From assembly GCF_014235875.1 (NCBI RefSeq), contig NZ_JACJUK010000002.1, forward strand, positions 496,001 to 560,000: DNA of 64,000 nt, given 5' to 3'. The DNA is from Croceivirga lutea. Its GTDB lineage: Bacteria; Bacteroidota; Bacteroidia; Flavobacteriales; Flavobacteriaceae. A program made the position numbers and the translations under genes. Under the pieces are notes generated by a model that ran no database searches, was not told where the DNA came from, and saw only the letters and a list, made by a program, of their open reading frames with translations. Shown piece after piece: positions 8,648 to 16,668 of this stretch; the stretch's first letter is position 1; each line of letters opens with the position of its first letter.

Positions 8648-10003
8648 ATGAAACATCTTAGCAAATTATTAGTTGTTGCACTATTGTTTATAGGTGCTAA
8701 CAATTTGCAAGCACAAGACGAGAATAATCCTTGGCAGGTGAGTTTTGGTGTGAACGCAATTGACGTTTATCCAACAAATACTGACGACGCCTTTACTAGT
8801 AGCTCTCTTTTTGATGAGTACTTCAATGCGACAGATCACTGGAACATTCTTCCTTCTGTTTCTTACATTGGAGTTTCTAAGTACGTAGGCGATGGTTTCT
8901 CTGTGGGAGCAAGAGGGTCTTTAAACAGAATTGATAAATTAGGTGACGCATCTGCTGATGATTTATCACACTACGCTATTGATGGTACAATTAAGTACAA
9001 TATCTTAAAGAATACTGTAGTAGATCCATTCGTAGAAGTCGGTGGTGGTTATACTTGGGTTGACGAGATTGGTGCTGGTACTGTTAACGGTGGTGTTGGT
9101 GTTAATTTCTGGTTTACAGATAACATTGGTTTTACTTTACAAACTCAATATAAGCACGCTTTTGAAGATTACGGTGTTAAGCATTTTCAACACTTAGGTG
9201 GTCTTAACGTACGTTTCGGAGGTACTGATACTGATGGCGATGGTATTTATGATAAAGACGATGCTTGCCCAGAAGTTGCTGGTTTAGAAGCATTCAACGG
9301 TTGTCCTGATTCTGACGGTGATGGTATCGAAGATGGTAAAGATGCTTGTCCTAACGAAGCTGGTTCAAAAGAAATGAACGGTTGTCCAGACGCTGACGGT
9401 GATGGTATCGCTGACAAAGATGATGCTTGTCCTAATGAAGCTGGTGAAGCTTCTTTAGCAGGTTGTCCAGATGCTGACGGTGATGGCGTTGCTGATAAAG
9501 ATGATCAATGTCCAAACGAAGCTGGTCCTGCTGATAACAACGGTTGTCCTTGGCCAGATTCTGATAACGATGGTGTATTAGATAAAGACGATGCTTGTCC
9601 AGAAGTTGCTGGTACTGTTGCTAACAATGGTTGCCCAGAAGTGACTGAAGAAGTTCAAAAGCAATTAAACGATTACGCTAGAACTATCTTATTTGACACT
9701 GGTAAATCTTCAATCAAAGCTGAGTCAACTTCAGTAATGGTAGACATCATCCAGATATTAAATGAATATCCTAATGCTAAATTTACAGTTGAAGGTCATA
9801 CTGATAGTGTAGGTAGTGCTAAATTAAACCAAGCTTTATCTGAAAAAAGAGCTAACTCTGTTCGTGATTTCTTAATCAACGAAGGTATTGGTTCAGACAG
9901 ATTAAGTGCTATTGGTTACGGTGAAGACAAGCCTATTACCACTAACAATACTAGAGCTGGTAGAAAGCAAAATAGAAGAGTTGAAATCAATTTGATTAAA
10001 TAA
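8648..10003 (+). CDS. OmpA-family outer membrane protein with TSP3 repeats
   Basis: Outer membrane protein, 451 aa, probably tethering the outer membrane to peptidoglycan. A signal peptide (cleaved after NNLQA, about residue 22) leads to an N-terminal beta-barrel of roughly residues 25-190. Five calcium-binding thrombospondin type 3 repeats follow (residues 194-330). A C-terminal OmpA/MotB domain (about 340-451) contains the peptidoglycan-binding signature [10 protein letters not shown]...LSEKRA and NRRVEINL. This barrel/TSP3/OmpA layout is common in Bacteroidota. Strong promoter and terminator flank the gene, and its codon use looks like that of a highly expressed gene, so it is probably an abundant surface protein. 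Confidence 0.93.
   Translation: MKHLSKLLVVALLFIGANNLQAQDENNPWQVSFGVNAIDVYPTNTDDAFTSSSLFDEYFNATDHWNILPSVSYIGVSKYVGDGFSVGARGSLNRIDKLGDASADDLSHYAIDGTIKYNILKNTVVDPFVEVGGGYTWVDEIGAGTVNGGVGVNFWFTDNIGFTLQTQYKHAFEDYGVKHFQHLGGLNVRFGGTDTDGDGIYDKDDACPEVAGLEAFNGCPDSDGDGIEDGKDACPNEAGSKEMNGCPDADGDGIADKDDACPNEAGEASLAGCPDADGDGVADKDDQCPNEAGPADNNGCPWPDSDNDGVLDKDDACPEVAGTVANNGCPEVTEEVQKQLNDYARTILFDTGKSSIKAESTSVMVDIIQILNEYPNAKFTVEGHTDSVGSAKLNQALSEKRANSVRDFLINEGIGSDRLSAIGYGEDKPITTNNTRAGRKQNRRVEINLIK
9227..9637 (+). repeat. Five thrombospondin type 3 repeats within the OmpA gene
   Basis: Five tandem units of 27, 27, 27, 29 and 27 codons, each of the form DxDGDGxxDxxDxCPxxAG....GCP. The fourth unit has an extra Trp-Pro and the fifth has Asn for one Gly-flanking Asp (DSDNDG). 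The DNA repeats are similar enough to permit slippage. Confidence 0.9.
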
Positions 10004-10036
10004 GTTTAAGTATTTATTTCACTTTATATAATTTTA

Positions 10037-10070
10037 AAGCCCTGACAATTGTCAGGGCTTTTTATTTTTT
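10037..10070 (+). terminator. Intrinsic terminator of ompA, abutting the next gene
   Basis: Perfect 10-bp stem AAGCCCTGAC / GTCAGGGCTT with a 4-nt loop, followed by a T-rich tail. The start codon of the AddB-like gene lies only 12 nt after the hairpin. Confidence 0.85.
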
Positions 10071-10072
10071 CA

Positions 10073-12763
10073 ATGTTTTTAAAAGAAGTTTTATCCGCTT
10101 TAACCTCTAAATTTTCGTCTTTTGAGAATTTGAACTTTATTTTGCCTTCCAATAGGTCAATTAGAGAGTTTAAGTCCTTAATAGCTTCAGAAAAGAACGC
10201 GCCTGTTTTTGCTCCTAAATGTTATACAATTGAGGCGTTTACAACCAAAATATCTGGTTTACAGCTTACAGACGCTACATATTTACAATTAAAACTCTTT
10301 GAAGTTTATAAGAATTTAGATGACAAAAACTTAGACGACTTTAAGATTTTTTCAACTTGGGCCAATAGTGTGCTTGGAGACTTCAATGAGATTGACCGTT
10401 ATCTAATTAACCCTCAGGATATCTTTAACTATTTAAGTGAAATTTCTAGTATTAAAAACTGGAATCCAAATCAGGAGCCTACTTCACTTTTGAATAGATA
10501 CATCAACTTCACCAAATCTCTTGAAACCTTATACTATAAATTAAATGAAGTTTTATTAAAAGAAAACCTTGGTTATCAAGGTATGAGATACAGAAAAGCC
10601 TCAGAGAATTGTGAACAATTTTTAAATGCGCATCATAATGAAAACTTCATTTTTGTTGGTCTAAATGCACTTAACAAAGCGGAATTAGAAATGCTTAAAG
10701 TATTTCTACAAAAAGAAAAAAACAGTATTTATTGGGATTTAGATAATTACTTCTTTACTGACAATTACCACGATGCAGGTTACTTTATGAGAAGTAATTT
10801 AAACCAATTTACCAATCATCAAAAGCAAATATATCGACTATCAAATGATACCTTTTTAAAAAAAGATATTATTAAAATTACTGGTGTTCCTAAAAACATA
10901 GGACAGACAAAAACTATTGGTGAAGAAATTGAAAAACTATCATCTGCTAATACATCTACTGCTATTGTTTTGGCTGACGAAAGTCTCTTAGCTCCCATTT
11001 TAAATGCACTCCCTGAGTCTGTTTTTGATTCAATTAACATTACTATGGGTTTACCTATAACCACTAGTAATAGCAGTAAATTAGTTATGTCACTATTTAA
11101 ACTGGTAAACTCAGACTTAGAAAAAGGACTTTACTATGCAGATATTCAGAAACTTGCTTACAATCCTATTTTAGAATTTTTAGTTCAACCAACTAAACTA
11201 AGAGCATTTATAAAAAAACTAAAATCTAATAATGAGGTGTTAGTAACCAAAGTACATTTAATAGCACTTTTTGAAAACCACCAAAGTCTTCTACAACTAA
11301 TTACGAACAAAATAATTCCAACAGAAATTTTACCTCAGTTTTCAGAAATACTGGTAAAGATTTATGCTTCTGAAATTCCAAATAAAATTGAAAAAGAATC
11401 ATTAAAACTTATACTAAAACGTTTTTCTGAGTTGCAAAAAATGCTTTTGCAAAGCAAACATACCTTCAACTTAACTGATGTTGAGCTTTTAGTTAACAAT
11501 GCACTCCAAGAACTTTCTATTTCATTTAAGAGTGATCCAACTAGTAGAATTCAAATTATGGGGCTTTTAGAAACTAGAGCCTTAGATTTCGACAACGTTG
11601 TTATATCATCTGTTAATGAAGGGGTTTTACCTGCTGGTAAATCTGACAACTCTTATATACCTTATGATGTTAAGCAAGAATTTGGCTTACCTACTACAAA
11701 AGAGAAAGATGCAGTTTACACCTATCATTTTTACAGATTATTACAGCGGGCAAAAAAAATTCACCTTATTTACAACACAGAACCAGATGTTTTAAAAGGC
11801 GGAGAACCAAGCAGGTTTATCTATCAAATAACCACAGATAGCAATCTTAGTCAATTACTAGAAAGAAACTATTTATCACAAGAGATAACACCACAGGTTA
11901 GTGGTCTAAAATCTATTTTGAAAACAAAAAGCTTAATAACCTCTTTATCTGAATTAGCTCAAACTGGTTATTCTCCCAGTTCATTGTCTAGCTACATTAG
12001 AGACCCATTTACTTTTTATAAACAACATATTCTTAAAATTGAATCTCCTGACACCATAGATGTAGATGTTGCTTATAATGTTTTGGGTACTATAATTCAT
12101 GATAGTTTAGAAAAATTGTATTTACCACTTATTGCTAAGGAATTAACGCAAAGCCATTTTAAAGCTTTAGAGCCCTTAGTTGAAGAATACGTATTTACTG
12201 AATTTGAAAAATACTATCCTAAGACAGCTATTCTAAAAGGAAAGAATTTTATTCTTTTCAATGTAATTATAAAGTATGTGCATTCTGTAATTCTACAAGA
12301 TATAGCGACTTTAAAACTCGGAGCATTAAAAATAATTAGTTTGGAAAAGAAGCTACGTTCTAAATTTACCTTACCAAATGGAGACAGCTTTGTTTTAAAA
12401 GGAAAGTTAGATAGAATCGATGTCTTTGAAGGACAAACCCGTGTAATCGATTATAAAACGGGCAGCGTAGAATCTTCTTCTTTAAAATTAAATGACATGA
12501 AGTTGATAGCTTCTGAAAACAAATATGACAAGGCTTTTCAACTTCTCTGCTACTCACTATTGTATAAAAAAGAAACGGGTAAAATACCCCATTCTGCTTT
12601 TATTCTTCCAATAAAACAAATACATAAAGGTCTTTTACCAGTTACCTATAACAAAAGCTCACTCATTACTACAGAACTTATTGAAGAATTTACCAAAGAA
12701 CTATATGGTTTAGTTCTTGAGCTCCATAATCCTGAAATACCCTTTTTAGAAAAAGAAATATAA
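10073..12763 (+). CDS. AddB-like PD-(D/E)XK nuclease family protein
   Basis: Probable partner subunit of the AddA-like helicase at 4233, 896 aa, for end resection in double-strand break repair. The start used is the ATG giving MFLKEVLSAL; a longer reading would begin inside the ompA terminator. The N-terminal half resembles an inactivated helicase: where AddB of Bacillus has a Walker A, this has NFILPSNRSIREF. The C-terminal nuclease has LDRIDVF and VIDYKTG (Asp793, Lys795). The Fe-S cluster cysteines of classical AddB are not seen; the equivalent motif reads SYIRDPFTFYKQHI. With a terminator just upstream and no room for a normal promoter, expression may depend on read-through from ompA. Confidence 0.8.
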   Translation: MFLKEVLSALTSKFSSFENLNFILPSNRSIREFKSLIASEKNAPVFAPKCYTIEAFTTKISGLQLTDATYLQLKLFEVYKNLDDKNLDDFKIFSTWANSVLGDFNEIDRYLINPQDIFNYLSEISSIKNWNPNQEPTSLLNRYINFTKSLETLYYKLNEVLLKENLGYQGMRYRKASENCEQFLNAHHNENFIFVGLNALNKAELEMLKVFLQKEKNSIYWDLDNYFFTDNYHDAGYFMRSNLNQFTNHQKQIYRLSNDTFLKKDIIKITGVPKNIGQTKTIGEEIEKLSSANTSTAIVLADESLLAPILNALPESVFDSINITMGLPITTSNSSKLVMSLFKLVNSDLEKGLYYADIQKLAYNPILEFLVQPTKLRAFIKKLKSNNEVLVTKVHLIALFENHQSLLQLITNKIIPTEILPQFSEILVKIYASEIPNKIEKESLKLILKRFSELQKMLLQSKHTFNLTDVELLVNNALQELSISFKSDPTSRIQIMGLLETRALDFDNVVISSVNEGVLPAGKSDNSYIPYDVKQEFGLPTTKEKDAVYTYHFYRLLQRAKKIHLIYNTEPDVLKGGEPSRFIYQITTDSNLSQLLERNYLSQEITPQVSGLKSILKTKSLITSLSELAQTGYSPSSLSSYIRDPFTFYKQHILKIESPDTIDVDVAYNVLGTIIHDSLEKLYLPLIAKELTQSHFKALEPLVEEYVFTEFEKYYPKTAILKGKNFILFNVIIKYVHSVILQDIATLKLGALKIISLEKKLRSKFTLPNGDSFVLKGKLDRIDVFEGQTRVIDYKTGSVESSSLKLNDMKLIASENKYDKAFQLLCYSLLYKKETGKIPHSAFILPIKQIHKGLLPVTYNKSSLITTELIEEFTKELYGLVLELHNPEIPFLEKEI

Positions 12764-13471
12764 CTACTTAAGGTCTGGTCTGGTTGGCCTTACTTCAATT
12801 TTACTTGGTAGCGTTCTTGGATGCATGGTTAGTAAATCAACAACCAATTTGCCAATATCTTCTGGTTGAATTTTCCAAGCATCTTTATCAGAAGGATTAT
12901 TACCATTAAAATGCGTAGCAACTGAACCTGGCATAATTGTAGTCACTTTAATACCATATTTGCGCAAATCTAACATGGCCGCTTGGGTAAACCCTACTAC
13001 GCCAAATTTAGTGGCATTGTAACCTGCTCCACTTGCAAAAAAATTAGTTCCAGCTAAACTTGCTAGGGTCATGTAATACCCTTTACTCTTTTTTAATTCA
13101 TCTACAGATGCTTTTAAGGTATTAAATACGCCGTTTAGGTTTGTATTTATCATTTGGTTCCAGTCTTCTATTTCCATCTCATCAATTGGCGCAAAATGGC
13201 CGACACCAGCATTTGCCAATACAACGTCTAAGGAACCCCAGTGGTTTTTAATTTTTGTCACCGCATCAACCTCATCATTAAGTAAAGTAACATCAGATAA
13301 CACACCTAAAACATTAGCATTGTTTAAAATAGAAATGGCATTATCTAAAGCTTCTTTATCTCGGCCACTTATGGCTACTTTCATTCCGTTTTCTAACAAA
13401 CTTTTTGCTACTCCAAGACCAATTCCTTTACTTCCGCCAGTTATATATGCTACTTTTCCTTCTAAGTTCAT
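12764..13471 (-). CDS. Short-chain dehydrogenase/reductase
   Basis: Classical SDR oxidoreductase, 235 aa, cytoplasmic. The Rossmann nucleotide motif is TGGSKGIGLG (about residues 10-19), the NAG motif is LANAGVGH, and the catalytic residues are the Ser of ASLAG and the Tyr/Lys of YNATKFG. Overall closest in style to 3-oxoacyl-ACP reductase-like enzymes, but the substrate is not predictable and the protein lies outside any fatty-acid cluster. The stop codon directly abuts that of the AddB-like gene on the other strand, so the two are convergent with no spacer. Confidence 0.88.
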   Translation of the reverse strand: MNLEGKVAYITGGSKGIGLGVAKSLLENGMKVAISGRDKEALDNAISILNNANVLGVLSDVTLLNDEVDAVTKIKNHWGSLDVVLANAGVGHFAPIDEMEIEDWNQMINTNLNGVFNTLKASVDELKKSKGYYMTLASLAGTNFFASGAGYNATKFGVVGFTQAAMLDLRKYGIKVTTIMPGSVATHFNGNNPSDKDAWKIQPEDIGKLVVDLLTMHPRTLPSKIEVRPTRPDLK

Positions 13472-13518
13472 GTTATTTTAATTTTAAGCTAAAGTTCTTA
13501 ATTGTATTAGCCAATTAC

Positions 13519-13540
13519 AAAAAAAGCATCCTAAAGGATG
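13519..13540 (-). terminator. Candidate terminator downstream of the small secreted protein
   Basis: On the minus strand, CATCC and GGATG form a short stem with a 4-nt loop, followed by a C and seven T. It lies about 160 nt beyond the stop of the minus-strand gene at 13701 and about 50 nt upstream of the SDR start. Confidence 0.5.
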
Positions 13541-13630
13541 GTTAAGATTTGAGGAAAATATCAAGTTCTAAATTTCACTTTTTTGAGAACAATACTGTTA
13601 CCTTTTATAGAACGTAATTAGATGAACTTC

Positions 13631-13652
13631 CTTTAGCTTAAATAAGCTAAAG
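13631..13652. repeat. Perfect inverted repeat in an intergenic region
   Basis: CTTTAGCTTA and TAAGCTAAAG form a 22-nt palindrome with a 2-nt centre, in the gap between the SDR gene and the small secreted protein. No T-tract follows on either strand, so it is not a clear terminator. It could be an operator; no function assigned. Confidence 0.45.
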
Positions 13653-13700
13653 ATTTGAAAACATAATTTCTTGTTAACCAGCTCGTCTAAAATTAAAGTG

Positions 13701-14018
13701 CTAAGGCAATACCTTTTGCAAACGAATTATGGTTACTTTTTTTTCTCTTTTTTCTTCAAGTATTATCTCTCTTTCAATGTAAGAGATTATAAAATGTTCC
13801 CCTATATGTTTTTGCAGATGTATAGGATATCTATCTAAAATAACAGAAAGAATATCATCAAAATAAACAGTTTCATCATTCCCGATTGTTGATTTTATAC
13901 AAAATGAATAGGAATTCTCTACTTTTCCTAGGTAAATACCTTCTAACCTATTTAATTTATTGGATTCTTGGCTTGGATAGCCTAAAGAGGTCAAAACTAT
14001 TAGAAGGAGTATTCGCAT
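13701..14018 (-). CDS. Small hypothetical secreted protein
   Basis: Not recognised. 105 aa with a probable N-terminal signal sequence (MRILLLIVLTSLGYPSQES). The mature part is predicted to be mostly beta: alternating hydrophobic segments such as GIYLGKVENSYSFCIKS and EHFIISYIEREIILEE, ending in a basic KKVTIIRLQKV. One cysteine. It is flanked by long non-coding stretches on both sides and shows no operon partner. Codon use is AT-rich like the neighbouring bS21 operon. Likely real because of the clean signal peptide and start, but its role is unknown. Confidence 0.55.
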   Translation of the reverse strand: MRILLLIVLTSLGYPSQESNKLNRLEGIYLGKVENSYSFCIKSTIGNDETVYFDDILSVILDRYPIHLQKHIGEHFIISYIEREIILEEKREKKVTIIRLQKVLP

Positions 14019-14789
14019 AATTATCTTACTGTTCGTTTTCTTAAAATTTAACTGTTAGTATTTGAGTACGAGCAGCTTATTCTGGTTTGTAGCTTGTTCT
14101 GGAGATGGAAGTTGAAACTCCGTTTAAAAATTGAAAACTGGTATTTAATAGAGCTTAAACTACTTTAAAGCACTGCCAGTAACATCAGTTAAATTTTAAG
14201 TAGTTACCTACAGATTATATAATATTTCCAGTTCAACTAAATTGGTTGTATTATAAATTACCTCAAAGTAACGTATGATTGTACTTAACGCTTTAGTTTA
14301 ATTTGCTTAAAGAGAAGGGCTAAATGCATTGAGAGTTAAAAATGTTTGTGCGTCTCAATATTTTATTGGAAAGATGAAAGGTACAACTAGAATTAGAAGT
14401 ATTCTCTAAACGTTTGTTAATGTTTACGAATGTAATTTAAGACTTTAGCTGTGTTCTTCTAAAAACAACTGCTATAGGATAGAAAAATAAAAGAGGTAAA
14501 ACATCCTGCTTCAGATTTAAATCCGTTTCTTTACAAATATTACGGCTTGTAAGCAGTATGATTGCATCCCTTAAATAATAAAGCAAGCTCTCTCCTTTAT
14601 CCATAATCTATTTCCAAGGACTGCTTTTTAATTATTTTTTGCTTGTCTCAACTAATTTCAAAAGACTTTTAAACCAAATTGAACTATTGGTTTAAAACGA
14701 TACAATCACCTTAGCTGTACCTGACTAATACTGTAATTGCTCTTGTCATAAAAACATCATCCAATAAAACCAATTTAATAAGATTAGAT
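14019..14789. other. Long intergenic stretch upstream of the bS21 paralog operon
   Basis: About 770 bp with no convincing gene in any frame and no recognisable degenerate gene. It holds an imperfect direct repeat (AGCTTATTCTGG and AGCTTGTTCTGG near 14075-14105) and the 11-bp inverted repeat at 14667-14697. Much of it may be leader and control sequence for the operon starting at 14790, or a decayed gene too far gone to read. Confidence 0.5.
14667..14697 (+). promoter_or_regulatory. Perfect inverted repeat upstream of the bS21 paralog operon
   Basis: TTTTAAACCAA (14667-14677) and TTGGTTTAAAA (14687-14697) are perfect complements around a 9-nt centre. The element lies 93 nt upstream of the first ATG of the operon. 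It could be an operator for a dimeric regulator or an RNA hairpin in the leader. Confidence 0.45.
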
Positions 14790-14984
14790 ATGCTAAAAAT
14801 TAAAATATTACCTGGAGAAAACATTGAAAGAGCTTTAAAAAGATATAAAAGAAAAGTCCGAAAAACCAAGCAGATGAACATACTTAAAAAAAACCAGGAG
14901 TTCACCAAAAAATCTAAACAAAAAAGAGATGAATTGGCCAAGGCAGTATATCGAAATCAATATTTAATAAACCAAGAAGAATAA
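14790..14984 (+). CDS. Divergent ribosomal protein bS21 paralog
   Basis: 64 aa, recognised as bS21 from its overall pattern: beta-strand start MLKIKILPGENIERALKRYKRK, then a long basic helical tail. Flavobacterial housekeeping bS21 has the same length. Residue Tyr54 (KAVYRNQY) aligns with the conserved tyrosine that, in Flavobacterium ribosome structures, helps to hold the 16S anti-Shine-Dalgarno tail. The middle (residues 23-48) is Lys-rich and diverged. Housekeeping flavobacterial rpsU usually carries a strong Shine-Dalgarno sequence used for autoregulation; here the bases before ATG (AAGATTAGAT) have none. It is the first gene of a tight operon with a NYN/LOTUS protein 3 nt downstream and a sigma factor. 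I infer an alternative, conditionally used bS21. Confidence 0.8.
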   Translation: MLKIKILPGENIERALKRYKRKVRKTKQMNILKKNQEFTKKSKQKRDELAKAVYRNQYLINQEE

Positions 14985-14987
14985 AAT

Positions 14988-15722
14988 ATGGACAAAGACC
15001 TTAATCTAGCTGTTTTAATAGACGGTGACAATATTCCATCAAAATATGTCAAGGAAATGTTAGAAGAAATTGCAAAATATGGGAATCCAAGTATAAAAAG
15101 AATTTATGGTGATTGGACAAAACCTAGTTTAGCAAAATGGAAAGATGTTCTTCTAAAAAATGCTATTACTCCAATTCAACAATACGGCTACACTACTGGA
15201 AAGAATGCAACCGATAGTGCAATGATAATAGACGCCATGGATATATTATATTCTGGTAAGGTAAATGGGTTTGCTTTAGTATCTAGTGATAGTGATTTTA
15301 CACGATTAGCCGTTAGACTTAGAGAAGCCGGAATGAAAGTTTTCGGAATTGGAGAGAAGAAAACTCCGGACCCCTTTATAGTTTCATGTGACAAATTTAT
15401 TTATCTAGAAATTCTAAGGAACAATCATTTAGATGAAACTAGTCTTCCACAAAAAAACAATAAAGATAAGGTTGATAGCATCACAAATAAGGTTATTAGC
15501 TTAATTCTAAGCACCATTTCAGATGTAGAGGATGAAGATGGCTGGGCATTTTTGGGAGAAGTTGGAAAGCTTTTACAAAAGAAACAGCCAAATTTTGATC
15601 CTAGAAACTATGGCTTTCGTAAGCTCACTCCACTTGTAAAATCATTAAATCAAATACAAATTGAATCACGAAAAAATCCAAAAGGCAGTGGAAACCTTAT
15701 TTATGTTAGAATTAATTCTTAA
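14988..15722 (+). CDS. NYN-domain (LabA-like) protein with C-terminal OST-HTH/LOTUS domain
   Basis: 244 aa, cytoplasmic. Residues about 5-145 form a NYN/PIN-like RNase fold with the expected acidic cluster: Asp12 and Asp14 in LIDGDN, Asp76 in NATDSAM, Asp101 and Asp103 in SSDSDF. Residues about 165-244 match an OST-HTH/LOTUS RNA-binding domain (DGWAFLGEVGKLLQ...NYGFRKLTPLVKSL). Such proteins are predicted to bind or cut RNA; LabA itself affects circadian output in cyanobacteria. It lies 3 nt after the bS21 paralog and 6 nt before a sigma-70-like gene, so the three are almost certainly cotranscribed. A role in ribosome- or RNA-level control is inferred from the neighbours. Confidence 0.88.
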   Translation: MDKDLNLAVLIDGDNIPSKYVKEMLEEIAKYGNPSIKRIYGDWTKPSLAKWKDVLLKNAITPIQQYGYTTGKNATDSAMIIDAMDILYSGKVNGFALVSSDSDFTRLAVRLREAGMKVFGIGEKKTPDPFIVSCDKFIYLEILRNNHLDETSLPQKNNKDKVDSITNKVISLILSTISDVEDEDGWAFLGEVGKLLQKKQPNFDPRNYGFRKLTPLVKSLNQIQIESRKNPKGSGNLIYVRINS

Positions 15723-15728
15723 AGAAAA

Positions 15729-16586
15729 ATGAAGCCCCTAACAATTTCAAAACAAATTACAAATAGAGATAGCCCATCTCTCATTAAATACCTCAACGAT
15801 GTTGGGCGTATCCCTATGATTACAAGTGAAGAAGAGGTGAATCTGGCAGTTATAATTAGACAGGGTGATAAAAAAGCCTTAGAAAAATTGGTTTCGGCAA
15901 ATCTAAGGTTTGTTGTTTCAGTTGCCAAACAATATCAATTTAGAGGATTAATTCTTCATGACTTAATTAATGAAGGAAATCTTGGCCTTGTAAAAGCGGC
16001 AGAAAAATTTGATGAAACAAGAGGGTTCAAATTTATTTCATACGCGGTTTGGTGGATACGTCAAGGAATGATTCAGGCAATTTCAGAAAAGTCAAGAATT
16101 GTTAGACTACCCTTGAATAAATTGGAGGCTTTAAATAAAATTTCTTCACAGTTTGAGCAATTAAACCAAAGAGAACCTTCTGCTCAGGAAATTTCAGAGT
16201 TAACAGATTTGTCAATGAACGAAATTCAATTTTGTTTAACAAACGGTTCCTCAACATTATCAATGGATGATTCTTTAAAAAATATCGATGGAGAATTAAT
16301 TTACAGAGACATTATGCGCTCAGATAGTTCTACAAACCCAGAAAACAAACTTTTCTCAGACTCCATGAAATCTGAAATTGAGAAACTTCTTAACATTCTA
16401 CCATCACGTGAATCTTATATTATAAAAATGTGCTTTGGTATTGGTGTTTTAGTTCCCTTAACATTGAATGAAATAGGTAGTACATTAGCTATTACTCCTG
16501 AAAGAACTAGGCAGCTCAAAATGTCAGCGTTGGTACGCTTAAGACAATTATCTTCTTATAATAACTTAGAAAGTTATCTGGATTAA
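15729..16586 (+). CDS. RpoD-like sigma-70 factor (diverged paralog)
   Basis: 285 aa, the length of the Bacteroidota primary sigma factor, and clearly its paralog. Region 1.2/2 is nearly intact (SANLRFVVSVAKQYQFRGL, DLINEGNLGLVKAAEKFDETRGFKFISYAVWWIRQ, about residues 54-117), so -7 recognition and DNA melting should resemble the housekeeping factor. Regions 3 and 4 are diverged. In region 4.2 the recognition helix reads ITPERTRQLKMSAL, where primary factors have LTRERVRQIKEKA: the Arg equivalent to E. coli Arg584 is Pro, while the Glu, Arg and Gln contacts are kept. It is the third gene of the bS21-paralog operon. Inference: an alternative sigma factor, perhaps with altered -33 preference. Confidence 0.85.
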   Translation: MKPLTISKQITNRDSPSLIKYLNDVGRIPMITSEEEVNLAVIIRQGDKKALEKLVSANLRFVVSVAKQYQFRGLILHDLINEGNLGLVKAAEKFDETRGFKFISYAVWWIRQGMIQAISEKSRIVRLPLNKLEALNKISSQFEQLNQREPSAQEISELTDLSMNEIQFCLTNGSSTLSMDDSLKNIDGELIYRDIMRSDSSTNPENKLFSDSMKSEIEKLLNILPSRESYIIKMCFGIGVLVPLTLNEIGSTLAITPERTRQLKMSALVRLRQLSSYNNLESYLD

Positions 16587-16630
16587 TCATCAAAATCTAT
16601 GATGTATATTGGTAATTCTGAATTAAAATA

Positions 16631-16657
16631 GCTTCAAAAGTCAAATACTCTTGAAGC
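16631..16657. terminator. Candidate hairpin between sigma gene and tRNA-Ala
   Basis: GCTTCAA and TTGAAGC pair with one internal mismatch and two further pairs. The gene on the left is plus strand and the tRNA on the right is minus strand, so it could serve both. The T-tract is weak on both sides. Confidence 0.4.
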
Positions 16658-16668
16658 GTTATAATAAC

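Noticed and set aside
9227-9637. Tandem DNA repeats as a mobile or phase-variable element
   Set aside because: Explained by in-frame thrombospondin type 3 protein repeats; no short-unit slippage tract.
13538-13554. ATGGTTAAGATTTGAGG, similar to the sRNA body end
   Set aside because: It has an extra T, and the adjacent hairpin is a terminator for the other strand, so the sRNA layout is not reproduced; probably chance.
14711-14941. A 76-codon minus-strand reading frame overlapping the bS21 paralog
   Set aside because: It is antisense to a recognisable ribosomal protein and only looks membrane-like because it mirrors the Lys/Arg-rich frame.
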